Source: Lepidostoma basale
Lineage: Eukaryota; Arthropoda; Insecta; Trichoptera; Lepidostomatidae
DNA: 64,000 bases
NCBI GenBank assembly: GCA_022606425.2
Contig: JAHDVF020000009.1
Coordinates: 1,116,001-1,180,000 of the forward strand
Direction: 5' to 3'
Numbering within the stretch: the first letter of the stretch is position 1; each line of letters starts with the position of its first letter. The notes under the pieces were generated by a model that searched no databases, was not told where the DNA came from, and saw only the letters and a list, made by a program, of their open reading frames with translations. This document shows positions 1 through 10,479 of the stretch, piece after piece. Position numbers and translations under genes: made by a program.

Positions 1-131
1 TGAACTCATAAATATGCTGATAATGGACTATCGTCTCGTTAAAGTCTGGATGTCATTGAACATTATATAAGTACTTAAATTATTCACAAGATATACACAA
101 GTGAAGAGATACATTTGTATTATACGCATAT
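1..131. other. No recognised feature
   Basis: AT-rich flank in which I see no gene or repeat. Confidence 0.4.
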
Positions 132-835
132 ACGAGGTCTGTTCAAAAAGTATCCGACTTTTATTCATAAAAACAACATTTATTGAGATACAATTAAATG
201 ACACTAATCCCCTTCAAAGTAGTCCCCCTGAGCTGCTACACACTTCTCCCAACGGTTCTGCCACTGCCGGAAGCGACGCTGGAAAGACTCTTTTGGTATG
301 GCGCGCAGGTGGTCCGTCGCAATGTTCGTAATGTCTTCCCTGGTCTGAAATCTGGTCCCTTTCAAAGGCATTTTCAGCTGGGGAAAAAGCCAGAAATCAC
401 AGGGAGCGATTGGGATCATTGATCACAGTCTCCAGTATGTCCTGTGCGATCTCCACACGAAGTTGCTTCTGCTCAATTGTCAGCAACTTTGGCCCAAATG
501 TTGCTGAGACCCTTCTGAAGGCCAAATCTTAAATTAAAATGGAATAAATGGATCTAACACTAATGCTCACTTCATCAGCAAGTTCTCTGATCGTTATTCC
601 ACGATCCTGCATCACCAGGGTCCTTACTTGATCAATGACAACACCATTTTTGGATGTTGAGGGCCTACCGGATCGTGCTTCACTCTCCACTGATGAACGG
701 CTATCTTTGAAGCGGTTATACCACTCCTTTATCTGTGTGGTGCCCATTGCTTCGTCCCAAAATTCTTTTTTAATTTTGCGGTAAGTTTCCACTTGAGAAT
801 CCCCAAGCTTTAAACAAAATTTGATCAAGTAACGT
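132..835 (-). mobile_element. mariner-like element, internally deleted
   Basis: The left end (TACGAGGTCTGTTCAAAAAG) is a mariner-type terminal repeat, very close to both ends of the mariner at 59529-60482. The minus strand encodes the N-terminal helix-turn-helix of a mariner transposase (828-529, KFCLKLG and EWYNRF motifs, SGRPSTS linker). It then has the C-terminal segment (419-204) with APCDFWLFP, which carries the third catalytic Asp. Between them the reading runs through a VSATFGPKLL/EIAQD-like stretch and jumps straight to the APCDF block. The central catalytic region with the first two aspartates is therefore missing. No clear right terminal repeat is seen. It is a dead, non-autonomous remnant. 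Confidence 0.85.
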
Positions 836-1446
836 TGTTAAACTTTTTCTCGTTAAAACTAAAATCCGACAATAGCCATATGCCCGAAATCACATTTAAA
901 CAATAATGGCATAAAATTATCTATTAAATAAAGCCAATATCATAGACATTAAATTTTAATGTGTTTTTTTTTCATTTTGAATATGTATTGTACTCGTATA
1001 CCTCTAAAAAACATCGAATAAACTGGATAATTTCGATGAAAAAAATATTACATTTTTATAGGCTTAGAGTATTTTTATCGCTCTCTTACTGATATATCAA
1101 AATATATCACTTGATTTAAAAAAAAAACATAATATTGCACGTTTATGTGCAAAAAAAAGTGAAATATGTATAATCAATTGAGTTTTCCGGGGATATTTTG
1201 ATTAAAATTTGTAAATTATGCAAAAACGTGTAATTATATTTTACTGTAATTATACCATTTACAGCAAATAAAATGTTGAATTTATAAGTTTTATGTAATA
1301 AGAAGCAATGATTTGAAGTCCTATACAGGTGTGCATTAATCCGGGTGGTGGTTTCGATGTGCATCTGTGAGACATGATGCCTCACTGAACTAGAAAGAAT
1401 AAGACTAGGAATTAGGAATATTATTATTTTTTTCTTTAGAAACTTT
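836..1446. other. AT-rich, no recognised gene
   Basis: No supported gene. Contains one copy of the dispersed TACTCGTATA motif (991-1000). Confidence 0.4.
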
Positions 1447-1562
1447 CAGAGTTTCCCAGCCATATTAGAATAGACCATTAGAATAGACCATATATAACAT
1501 TTATCCATTTTTTGTCGGAGTTTCAGGTTAAGATTATCTTTGCAAAATAAGTGCAACTTCAA
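1447..1562 (-). mobile_element. LINE family C fragment
   Basis: Decayed minus-strand copy of the segment seen at 40460-40565, the start of the reverse-transcriptase C-terminal region. The shared phrase is CGGAGTTTCA followed by a GTTATC-like run. Short and diverged. Confidence 0.5.
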
Positions 1563-1589
1563 TTCTGCCGTTTAATTCAATATCCGGGT

Positions 1590-1740
1590 CTCCTGCTCTG
1601 CATAATAGAGGGTGCCTCGGACGAGAGTATCTGAAACAGGTGTGCGAGGACATGAACTGCGTCTCATATGTTGAGTTGAAAAGAGCAACAGAAGACAGAG
1701 CGGAGGACGAGGTGCAAGAATTTGTCGCAAAACAATCTAA
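1590..1740 (+). mobile_element. LINE family I, 3' ORF end
   Basis: Translates to a LINE C-terminus with GREYLKQVCEDM and a SYVELKRATEDRAE stretch. It is the same ending as the minus-strand copy at 44290-44560 and the short copy at 62695-62763. 5'-truncated and decayed. Confidence 0.65.
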
Positions 1741-1744
1741 GGAT

Positions 1745-2660
1745 TAAAACTGCGAAAAAGACAGCCCCAAAAATGGCCTAGAAAAAGTGGTCAAATTTAG
1801 GATTTCCAGTTTGATTGCCTTCCGCGATATGCTCGAAATATGAGTAGTTAAAACAATATTTCCATTAAAGACCATGATTTTTAATTCATTTTCCCTATAC
1901 ATCAAACATGAGAACGATAATACTTGACATGGACTTGGATCTTCTGGTTTACAGAGATTCATCTCTAATGGCTATTCCTCTTACGTCTGTTTGAAACATT
2001 GTTGGAAATGTGATTTGGTGGTTGTTATATGTTGGGGATTGGTGTGTGGCCCGGAACGCTCCAAATGAGGACGTGGAAGGATATGGGGTTTATTGTTTTT
2101 TCTACTTTTGAGTTATTATTTTTTTAATATTTCATATTTATGGTATCTTCATATTTCATAACGTATATAGTTTATAGGGGAATACAAATCCCGCGCCTCA
2201 GATTGATAAATTGCGCCTGCACATCGATAAATATATATACTGGGTTGTACTCGTATATACGCAATAGTCTGGTGTAATGCGCCCGACTTTGGCCTCGGAC
2301 GTCCCCGCGCACGCACGTCTCTGTGTGCGTACTTTATATTATATTTCAATTTAATCGGCGCTTGTGGCTGTGTCAACCGAAATAAACTGACATTTACAAC
2401 ATGTGCATTTTACTTTATTGCACACGCAAACCACCCGCTCCTAAATTTATATTCTTTTAATTAGTAAAATTTATACCATACTTGTTTCTAGAGGGCGTTT
2501 TTTGTATTATAATTATTTTTCTCATATTATTGTTTATTTTTCTCAAAACACTTATTAATTCAATGTACTATTTTTTATGTGAACAATCGCTTTATCGGAA
2601 TATTTTAATTGTATGCTATAAGGCACTCCAACGTTTTTTAATGGCATGGTTGAATGTATA
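1745..2660. other. No recognised gene
   Basis: Unique AT-rich sequence with a GC-richer stretch near 2270-2330 and one TACTCGTATA motif at 2248. I see nothing that supports a gene. Confidence 0.35.
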
Positions 2661-4293
2661 ACAAATCACTTTTTAAGTCTCCGGTCTAGCTAAGAATATA
2701 TTTTTTTAATTCGACTTTATTCATCAACATACTCTCCTTCGTTCATTCCAACGCTCCTTACTTTTCGATGCCTTTTTTGTAGAATGATTTGTCTTTGCCC
2801 TCAAAATAAGCCTCTGTTTCGGTAATCACTTCTTCATTTGAGCCACATTTATTTCCCTGGAGCATATTTTTGATATCTGCAAAAATCCAGTAGTCGCTGG
2901 GGGCCAGATATGGAAAGTATGGTGGGTGAGGAAGCAATTCGCAGCGTAATACATTAAATTTAACCATCATTTTCATCGACTTGTGATACGGGGAGTTTTC
3001 TTGGTGGAACAGCATTTTTTTTGCATGTGATGGCCTTTTTTCTTCATCTCTACTCTCAATCGATCTAGTAATGGCATGTAATATTCGCTTTTGATAGTCT
3101 TACCTTTCTTAAGATAGTCAATTAACAAAATACCATGCGCGTCCCAAAATACGGATGCCATAACCTTGCCAGCTGACTTGAGTTTTTGGTCGCTTCGGAC
3201 GACTTTCACCGACTGCTGTCCACTCAGCTGACGATCTTTTTGATTCAGGTGTATATTAATGGATCCATGTTCATCCATTGTTACATATTACATGCCGATT
3301 CAAGAAATCCTAATTATCTCGCTTGAACAGCTCCAAACAGCGCCCAGAATCGTCGATGCGTTGTTGCTTTTGGTCCGGTGTAAGCTAACGCGGCACCCAC
3401 TTTGAACGCAATTTACGCATTTTCAAATTTTCGTGTCAAATTGAAAACACACTACCTTCTTCCTATATGGCAGTGAAATGACTGAGAGTTCAATGAGAAG
3501 GAGCGTTACAAATGTGAGTTGCAGGAATAGCGAAAGAGATATGATAGAAATAAGTTTGAACAAAATAGTAAAATCTGTAAACTGGTGAAAGGTGGAAAAG
3601 CTGTTGGTTATGATTGTGTCGCTTTAGAGTTTATTAAAAACGGTGGCCGGTTGTTGCAGCATGGTTATATAGACTCTTTAACCAGTGTTTAGAGAAAGGA
3701 TATATGCCGCTCGACTGGAAGAGGGCTGTTATCATGCCTCTATATAAGTGAAAGGGGTCTCGTATGGACTGCGGAAATCACCGGGCAATAAGTCTGTTAA
3801 GCGCCGTTGGTAAACTCTACGGTCGAATTTTAAGGTGTCAGCTATCTCATGCAATTTCATATTATGGTCTTTTAAAACTATTTTGAGGACTTTTTTTATG
3901 TTTTCCGGAACAACCGTCGATTTTGTGCGACCAAAGCATTAAGCATCATCGGTGTTTACATAACCGCGTTAAAATTCAGCATACCAGTCAATAATAGTTG
4001 ATTTCTCTCAAGCAGAATCTCCATAACGCTTATCAAGCCATTGTTTGACTTCGCCAGTATTTTTCTTCATCAAAAAACAATGTTTAATCTACACGCGAAA
4101 TTATTTTTTATCCATTGTTTTTAAAATTACAAAACTGGGGTCACTAAAACCACGGTATTCTGTAAACTAATTGTCAGAATGACACGAAATTTTGACACGT
4201 ATCGTTTGAAAGTTGGTACTATCCATTATCATATGGGTCTGTCTACAGTGTTGCCATAAATGTGTCAGTCCGGAGACTTTTTGAGTGATGTGT
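2661..4293 (-). mobile_element. mariner-like element with a nested LINE fragment
   Basis: Imperfect inverted ends sharing AAGTCTCCGG lie at 2661-2690 and 4268-4293. Minus-strand pieces of a mariner transposase are present in order. The N-terminal helix-turn-helix is near 4110-3840 (KRYGDSA-like). The middle domain with WDAHGILL is at 3278-2973. The C-terminal HPPYFPYLAPSDYWIF is at 3015-2758, in a different frame, so there is a frameshift. A LINE A fragment interrupts it at 3582-3835. Stops and frameshifts make it inactive. Confidence 0.85.
3582..3835 (+). mobile_element. LINE family A internal RT fragment
   Basis: Matches the reverse-transcriptase region of the long LINE at about 18310-18556. 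It covers the stretch reading GKAVG-DC, a W-C-LFNQCLE-like block and PLYKGKG. It lies in opposite orientation inside the mariner. It has no LINE 3' end, so it is a broken piece, not a standard insertion. Confidence 0.8.
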
Positions 4294-4753
4294 CACATTA
4301 TTTTATCTACTTCAAAATTAATAATATGATGCAAATAAGTTGTGATCATCGTGTATTATTTGAATTACGAGAGGAAGATAAGAACATTGTGTTTTATTGA
4401 TACATACTTGCCTTATATATATTTCAGAATGTACATGTTTTATGTACATAATTTTAACAATTCAGTATCATTTCAATATTTGATCATCTGTTTTGCAATC
4501 TTGGAGATACTATTCTACCGATTAATTACGGTGTTTGATTATGTTATGTACTCATCAATATCCGTTCTTGATATTTCGGTAGTAACATCGCGTTACAGGC
4601 TATTCCAAGATTTAAAATTACATGTAATAATGTAAAAAAAAACTTTTTTTGTCATAAATGATGTAAAAATAGTCTATGAAAATGTAGTTATAAAAAATCT
4701 TATCAAATCTCTTAGATCAGTCACATTCGCTACTAACCGGTATCAAAAATTAT
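4294..4753. other. AT-rich, no recognised gene
   Basis: An open frame (4342-4635) exists, but its composition is Leu/Ile/Tyr/Phe-rich AT noise and I do not call it. Confidence 0.35.
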
Positions 4754-5018
4754 GTTTGGAAGTTTTTTGAGAGAAATCTATATTTGGAAGCTTTTAGAGA
4801 GTAACTTTGTTTGGAAGTTTTTTTGAGAGAAATCGATATTTGGATGTTTTTTGAGAGTAATTTTGTTTGGAAGTATTTTTGAGAAAAATCTATATTTGGG
4901 TGTTTTTTTAGAGTAACTTTGTTTGGAAGTTTCTTTGAGAGTAACTTTGTTTGGAAGTTTTTTGAGAGAAAACTATGTTTGGAAATTTTTTTCAAGAAAA
5001 CTATATTTGGAAGTTTCC
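4754..5018. repeat. 28-bp tandem repeat array
   Basis: About nine units of 26-29 bp, each starting TTTGGAAGTTTTTTGAGAG. Units alternate between two types (ending AAATC or TAACTTTG), so a roughly 56-bp higher-order period is visible. The minus-strand open frame through it is a by-product. Confidence 0.9.
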
Positions 5019-5280
5019 AAATAAAATCGGCAGTATGATGGGAAAGTTTTATTATTTTCCTTTTAATGTTTATTCCATAAAACTCTCAAAATCGTGTAAT
5101 CTTTGATGTGGCACTAGAATTTATCTTTCTCTAGTAGGTATACATTTGTACTAATCCTGTATCAGATAAGTTAATTATTATTCATATGACAAAATACTTC
5201 AAATGCAAATGTAACATACAAATTTTATGTATACTTGTATACGAAATTCTGGATTTTCACCAAAGGGTGATCAATTCAAA
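5019..5280. other. No recognised feature
   Basis: AT-rich spacer between the tandem array and the MITE. Confidence 0.3.
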
Positions 5281-5850
5281 TTTAATTGTATCTCAATAGA
5301 GACGAAGACGCAAACTGAATATGGATGATCAAGGTGTTTACAGGACTTATGACCTGTCATTGGTTGGGTTAAGCGCACGCTTTATGTAATTACAACATTC
5401 CCCATTCCACCCTTGTTATGATCATGCATGACAAATTTTTGGAAGATGTATATATATGAAGATGTAGACTTCTAAACAATGCGTTTATGGGCTACAGCCT
5501 TCGCATTGTGTTAATAAGGTAGTTTGCTAAATGCTGAAAATCATTCTCCATAGATGGCGTTAGTGGGTCGGTTGTATAAGTTAATCTTGAATAGATTCAT
5601 AAGTGCAACCAAATCTACATAGATGGATAATTGAAACTGACACGTGAAGATAGGTATGGATTTTGAAGTATACGAGTATATACATCTTCCAAAAATTTGT
5701 CATGCATGATCATAAAAAGGGTGGAATGGGGAATGTTGTAATTACATAAAGCGTGCGCTTAACCCAACCAATGACAGGTCATAAGTCCTGTGAACACCTT
5801 GATCATCCATATTCAGTTTGCGTCTTCGTCTCTATTGAGATACAATTAAA
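5281..5850. mobile_element. Palindromic MITE (family M1), complete
   Basis: Two inverted arms of about 170 bp (5281-5455 and 5688-5850) begin TTTAATTGTATCTCAATAG and match almost perfectly. They enclose about 230 bp with no coding capacity. Related copies are at 31919-32284 (one arm plus the centre in inverted orientation) and 46000-46612 (complete). The transposase source is unknown. Confidence 0.85.
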
Positions 5851-5885
5851 TTAAAATTTTATGTTATACATAGGTATGGTAATTA

Positions 5886-6150
5886 TCTAACCATCACGCC
5901 GTTTTCCCGGAGAGGTAGGCAGAGAGGATGGTTCGCCAAACTACTATGTCCTGACATTCCTCTACACTCATAGATCGTAACACGCACGCTTGTCGATTTT
6001 TCCGACTTCGAATGTAGGCGTTTTCCAATAATTTGGTCATACTATGCGTTCCTTGATCATCATCGGCCTCTCTTTCCGCTCACATTGCTTGTATACAACT
6101 TTTTAACCATTCTTCTCTCATCCATTCGTTCCATATGTCCATCAAATTTT
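5886..6150 (-). mobile_element. LINE family A 3' end
   Basis: Minus-strand copy starting with the family terminus AACCATCACGCCG and extending to a segment encoding GHMERM-like residues. It is 5'-truncated and sits head-to-head with the plus-strand copy that follows. Confidence 0.85.
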
Positions 6151-6297
6151 AAAGGTCGGTCGTGATAGAAGTCGGAAGAATCGACGTGCGTGTATGACTC
6201 GCTGTATGAATGTGCAGGAATCTAGAGATGTGTGTCAGGATCGAGTATGGCGGTCAATTTTTTCTGCGTACCCCTCCGGGGAAACGCCGGGATGGTT
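6151..6297 (+). mobile_element. LINE family A 3' end
   Basis: Encodes the family C-terminus RNRRACMTRCMNV, then ...AYPSGET, with the CCCC-TCC-GGGG terminal hairpin variant. It is 5'-truncated at the junction with the preceding inverted copy. Confidence 0.8.
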
Positions 6298-6684
6298 CTT
6301 ATTGTTTTATTGTAAGCTTGATGTTTTATATGGCCATATTAAAAAATATAAAAGTCCAATTCATTCAATGATTTTTTTGCTTCTGAAACACCTTGTATGA
6401 TTTCATTCAAGTATATTTACAATATCATACATATGGATAAGCATGTTTAATTAAATGGTTAATTTTTTACCAAGCAACTCAAACCAGAATATATATTCAA
6501 ATAATTTTATGGTTCAATTAATAGGTTTTTGCAGAATTAAAAACACATTCATTAAATATCATTTGTGCACACGTGTCATAAGCTTTATATTATGCTAAAA
6601 CAATTTCGTGTTATAATATATTTTGTAACACTTTGTGCTATGAGTTCACATTTAAATAACCTTTGAAAACTTCGCATTTTCACA
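6298..6684. other. AT-rich, no recognised gene
   Basis: Nothing supported. Confidence 0.35.
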
Positions 6685-6686
6685 TA

Positions 6687-7635
6687 CAGTGGAACCTCTC
6701 ATAACGAGCAAAACAGATTGTGAAAAAAATGCTCACTTAACCCTTTCCACTCCTTTGTCGAATGCCAGCCGACATCGCTATTTGTACGCTACAACTCAGT
6801 TGTCGGCTGGCGACCGACAAGATAAGACTTGCGCGCGCGTTGTATTTTCGCGCGCAAAACTTGACACGTGCCATTGTTTCTTGTGATTATTCGTTTAAAA
6901 AACATTTAATTTCACGTTTTAATAAGATTTTGACTGTTTTCCGTTTTTATTTTACGATAAAATAATCCTTGCAAATTCACATAACCTAAAATGGCGGGAA
7001 CTTCGCGTGATACGCCATGCAGAGGAGCGATTAGAGTACAAGCCCCACTTCATTGCGAAATTTGACAAAGGTTCTTAAGACTGTATTGTGTGCAGTAACA
7101 GAAAGATTCCAGGGGAAGACGAGAAACAATGTGGTTTTGTGAGACCTGTTCCAGAAAACCTGGTCTCCATTCTGGAGATTGTTTTAAAAAGTACCATACG
7201 ATGCAAAACTATAAGTAGTCCATAATGTTTTATGTAAATTGTTTTTTTATTTAAAGAATAAATCATTACAAATGAATTTTTAACGCCTTTTTTGTAACTA
7301 CCTATCAATAAAAATATTTTGACATTATTTAAATTAGTGTTGGCTGACAAACAATATCAAAAAATAATGGAGTGGTAAGGGTTAACGAACGACATTTTGC
7401 ATAACGAGAGACGCAAAAAATAGGGATGTCCCATCTTGTGGAAGAGCACAGTCAACACAGAAGAGCTTATGGAGTTGCATTGTGTTTCACAGCAAGAAAT
7501 TATGAAGGAGAGTTTGTTAGTGAAGGAGGAAGAAGTAGCATAGCAACAATCTTCTGACGCAATACGAAAAATACTGAAAGCATGCGAAACTGTTGCATCG
7601 CACATTGAAAAGCAAATTTTTAATGTCTGCTGCTT
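6687..7635 (+). mobile_element. pogo/Tigger-like element, decayed
   Basis: The left end CAGTGGAACCTCTCATAACG follows a TA dinucleotide, as in pogo/Tigger elements. After the nested piggyBac, 7455-7615 translates to a TIGD1-like C-terminal stretch with EELMELHCVSQQE, an acidic EEEVA run, a stop and AIRKILKACETVASHIEK. The DDE core is missing and the right end is not clear. Confidence 0.75.
6741..7381 (+). mobile_element. piggyBac-like element, internally deleted
   Basis: 13-bp terminal repeats (CCCTTTCCACTCC left; the complement of the right end is CCCTTACCACTCC) are flanked on both sides by TTAA (6737-6740 and 7382-7385), the piggyBac target duplication. Subterminal inverted copies of a GCCAGCCGAC motif follow the left end. 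Near 7085-7200, with one frameshift, it encodes the C-terminal cysteine-rich domain (DCIVCSNRKIPG, then WFCETCSRK and GDCFKKYH). The DDD catalytic domain is absent. Confidence 0.9.
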
Positions 7636-7947
7636 TTAAACGGGCAGAGATATGAAGTACTCGTAGATGTCGGAACAAGTAATATAGAGGATTATGTCCT
7701 CTATAATCCCTACTAAGTTTGCTTTTGACGTATTCAACTGATTCCGAAATAATTGCTAAAATTAGTTTTGCTTCTTACAAAAAAAAAACATTTTTTTCTT
7801 GGAAATTAGCAGTTATATCAGGAGAAGTTCAAATGTAAAAGTGGTTTGGAATCACACAAAGGACCTAATTTAAAAAAATCAGGGCAATATTCGGAATTCG
7901 ACCCCTCAGTCCATGTTTTTGCCAAATGGATCCAGTGTGCGGCGTGA
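7636..7947. other. No recognised gene
   Basis: AT-rich. A small hairpin built on AGAGGATTATGTCCTCT lies near 7684-7700. Confidence 0.35.
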
Positions 7948-8102
7948 TGGCCATGTGAGGAGTCAGAGAAATCGACGCGCGTGCATGACACGATGTATGA
8001 ATGTTGAGGAATCGAGAGAAATATGTCAGGAAAGAAAAGTGTGGCAGTCCATTCTTTCTGCCTACCCCTTCGGGGAGACGGCGTGATGGTTAGTTAGTTA
8101 GT
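7948..8102 (+). mobile_element. LINE family A 3' end
   Basis: Closely matches the last 150 bp of the long LINE A, including the CCCCTTCGGGG hairpin, the stop inside GGCGTGATGG and a short (TTAG)n tail. A young-looking 5'-truncated copy. Confidence 0.9.
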
Positions 8103-8313
8103 TTTATTTTATTATATATTTGAAAAATCGAAAGATAAATTTGCGGACAAAAATGTTATATTTTTCAACTTATACATTACGTTAAAATGCTAGTGCAAGA
8201 TACAACGTAACGTACAACGTACATGAATCTTATATAGTTTCAAGACTGAACTTGTTGGTATAGGGTGTGTTGGTCTCTGGCTTAAGAGTAAGAACTGCTT
8301 ATGAGTTTCAGGG
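8103..8313. other. Spacer, possible 3' region of the thioredoxin gene
   Basis: Unique AT-rich sequence to the left of the Transib. On the minus strand, AATAAA-like hexamers occur near 8105-8120. These could serve transcripts of the thioredoxin-like gene, but this is a guess. Confidence 0.3.
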
Positions 8314-8318
8314 TGGCG

Positions 8319-10440
8319 CACAGTGTACGATTTGACCAATCTAGCTAGACAAAATTCAGAATCAAAGCTACATGATTTTAAATGATCTTTCATGGCAATT
8401 TAGAGACATGGAAGTAAATAAAACAAAATTTTCTTGATTAAATATAATTTAATTTGACTTTAACAATGATTTTAAATCTGTATAATGTTTTATTGTATTC
8501 TTTTTTGGTAGTTTCCGCAACAGTGAAATGTATGGATCGGACGACATTAATATATACTTAATTAAGTCATAGTTTGTGCATACACGAGATGTTTTTAATG
8601 TGTGACCTAATCTTACCTTCCTAATTTCTTTGTTTTTCGCCTCAGAAGCCTCTTCGGACATTTGACCTATTGGTATGATAGAATGTCTTATAATTTCTGC
8701 TCCATGTACCAGGATCTTATGTAATGTAGCTGGCATGTTATACCATGGGTACAGAGTAAGATATAAGTCCCGAGTTTCCAAACAATATTGTTTAAATTTA
8801 TCAGAGTCAATTTAATAGCCAGACGCCATTGCTGCAAGAATAGTACTGAGACGACAAATAAAATTTTCTTCAATACCGGTGATACGAGCCGTTGTTTTAT
8901 AATTGTGAAAAAACGCTCTTGCGGTGTTGCCATCGTTACTTGTACCAAAACCTGGTTTAATTTTGTCTATAATGAGACCAACTTCTTTGAATTGACCTTT
9001 TATCATATCCTTCTTCTTTTTAAAAATTTCTTTATTTTCTCTCCCCTAACTTGCTACTCAGCTATTTCCATTCTATAAGTAATATTTAGCAGGCATTCTA
9101 TTGTGCGGATATAAGCATGTAAGCTTGATATCCCAAACCTGTACATGTTTTCATCAGGTTCTCTTACGATTGTGGTTGAATTCGACGTTTTTCTAGTTTT
9201 TCGACGGGAGGGTAACTCTGCTCTTTCACTTCAACTAAATGGTCGTAACATGGGTATAGACGGAATCCTCTTTCATTCTACTCTTGTTGAATATTTTTGT
9301 ACATCTGCACAGTGATATTGTTTGCAACAAATAAAGCCAAAGCTTCCTCTGGGGTGTAAGGACGTTGTTCTTTGTTTATGGTAATTCTTCAAGCTTTTTT
9401 ATACTCGGTAGCTCGTCTTGGCGAAGCTGTAGACACTTCCTGTATTAAATTAGCAGCGTCTTGTTTACCACTGCCTCGCACACTTAATTGTGCAGCAAAA
9501 GATAGCTGTGCATCGTTATATTCTTCCAATAAATGCTGAACTTTGCGCTGTTTCGATTTAGTGCAACTATCTTCAAAACGCTTTTTCGATCTGACAACGC
9601 TGGAATTCGATTTCGGGAGCGGTTCGTAGAACATATTAAATACAATTTCATCATTTAACCAATCCTCGTGTGCACTTAAAAATAAATGTAATTGTCTATT
9701 TTTACGAAGCCATTTCGAACGAATATTTTCGCTTTCCCTTTTCAGAAAGATCTTTAAGGGCTTCTCTTGATCTTGTTTGAGGACAAAATTAACAAATCTT
9801 GACTTTACAAACGTTATAACTTCGTTTAATTTGCATTTGAACGGGGTAGAACGCCAAAATTCAAATAATGACTTTCGCGAAATCCGGGCACCTATAAATA
9901 AAAATATATAAATCTTTATTCTAGCACATAATAGCAAAAAACGATTATGTTCTCAACAAACTTATATGATGCAAAAATATTTTAAGACCTAAATCATGAC
10001 GTGACCCGGCGTGACTCAAGACTTTAAGACTATCCAAAGTCAATTTATGCGTTTTTTTGTGGTTTTGAAAATGATGTTCTTTAAAACAGTATCCCGAAGC
10101 CTTCACAAGTATTTTGGTGGATTATAATAATACAATAAATCAATAGTTACCTTTAGTTTAACAATCCATTACTAAAAAGCACTTGAAATCACACAGAACA
10201 AAGTAAGACATCCGCACACGTCGACGTTCACTGTAACGCTGAGCGGGGGACGGGCTACCCTAAGCCGAAACAGCGATTTCGCTCAACAACAGTAATGGAA
10301 CTGTGGCGCCCATATTTGTTTGGTGTGCGTTATCGGTTGAAGAAAACATTCAAGAGCATAGTAATACTTAAGAAAAGCAATATTTCAACATAATGATTTC
10401 CGACTTTTGTCTAGCTAGATTGGTCGAATCGTATGTAGTG
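8319..10440 (-). mobile_element. Transib (RAG1-related) transposon, complete ends, decayed
   Basis: The left end starts CACAGTG (8319-8325) and continues TACGATTTGACCAATCTAG. The right end, complemented, starts CACTACATACGATTCGACC and matches it without gaps. Both ends are flanked by a perfect 5-bp duplication TGGCG (8314-8318 and 10441-10445). A 5-bp, GC-rich duplication and CAC-starting ends are Transib traits. CACAGTG is also the consensus heptamer of V(D)J recombination signals. The interior encodes the decayed transposase on the minus strand. Confidence 0.9.
8449..9937 (-). pseudogene. Transib/RAG1-like transposase pseudogene
   Basis: The N-terminal part is an open frame at 9937-9389; a splice-acceptor-like TTTATTTATAG precedes it at 9892. 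It reads ISRKSLFEFWRSTPFKC, and so on to ASPRRATEYKKA. After a stop it resumes with PYTPEEALALFVANN. A large gap follows where the two catalytic-Asp blocks should be. The C-terminal core resumes at 9006 (PGFGTSNDGNTARAFF, then a frameshift near 8800). It continues with TLHKILVHGAEIIRHS and IGQMSEEASEAKNK. That last block aligns with the RAG1 region containing its catalytic Glu (HKTLAHVPEII ... EGNESGNK). Gaps, stops and a frameshift make it non-functional. Confidence 0.75.
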
Positions 10441-10479
10441 TGGCGGGAGAAAATGATCTACGGAATAAAAATTGTTGTT

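Noticed and set aside
4750..4995. Lys/Ser-rich repeat ORF
   Set aside because: By-product of the 28-bp tandem array.
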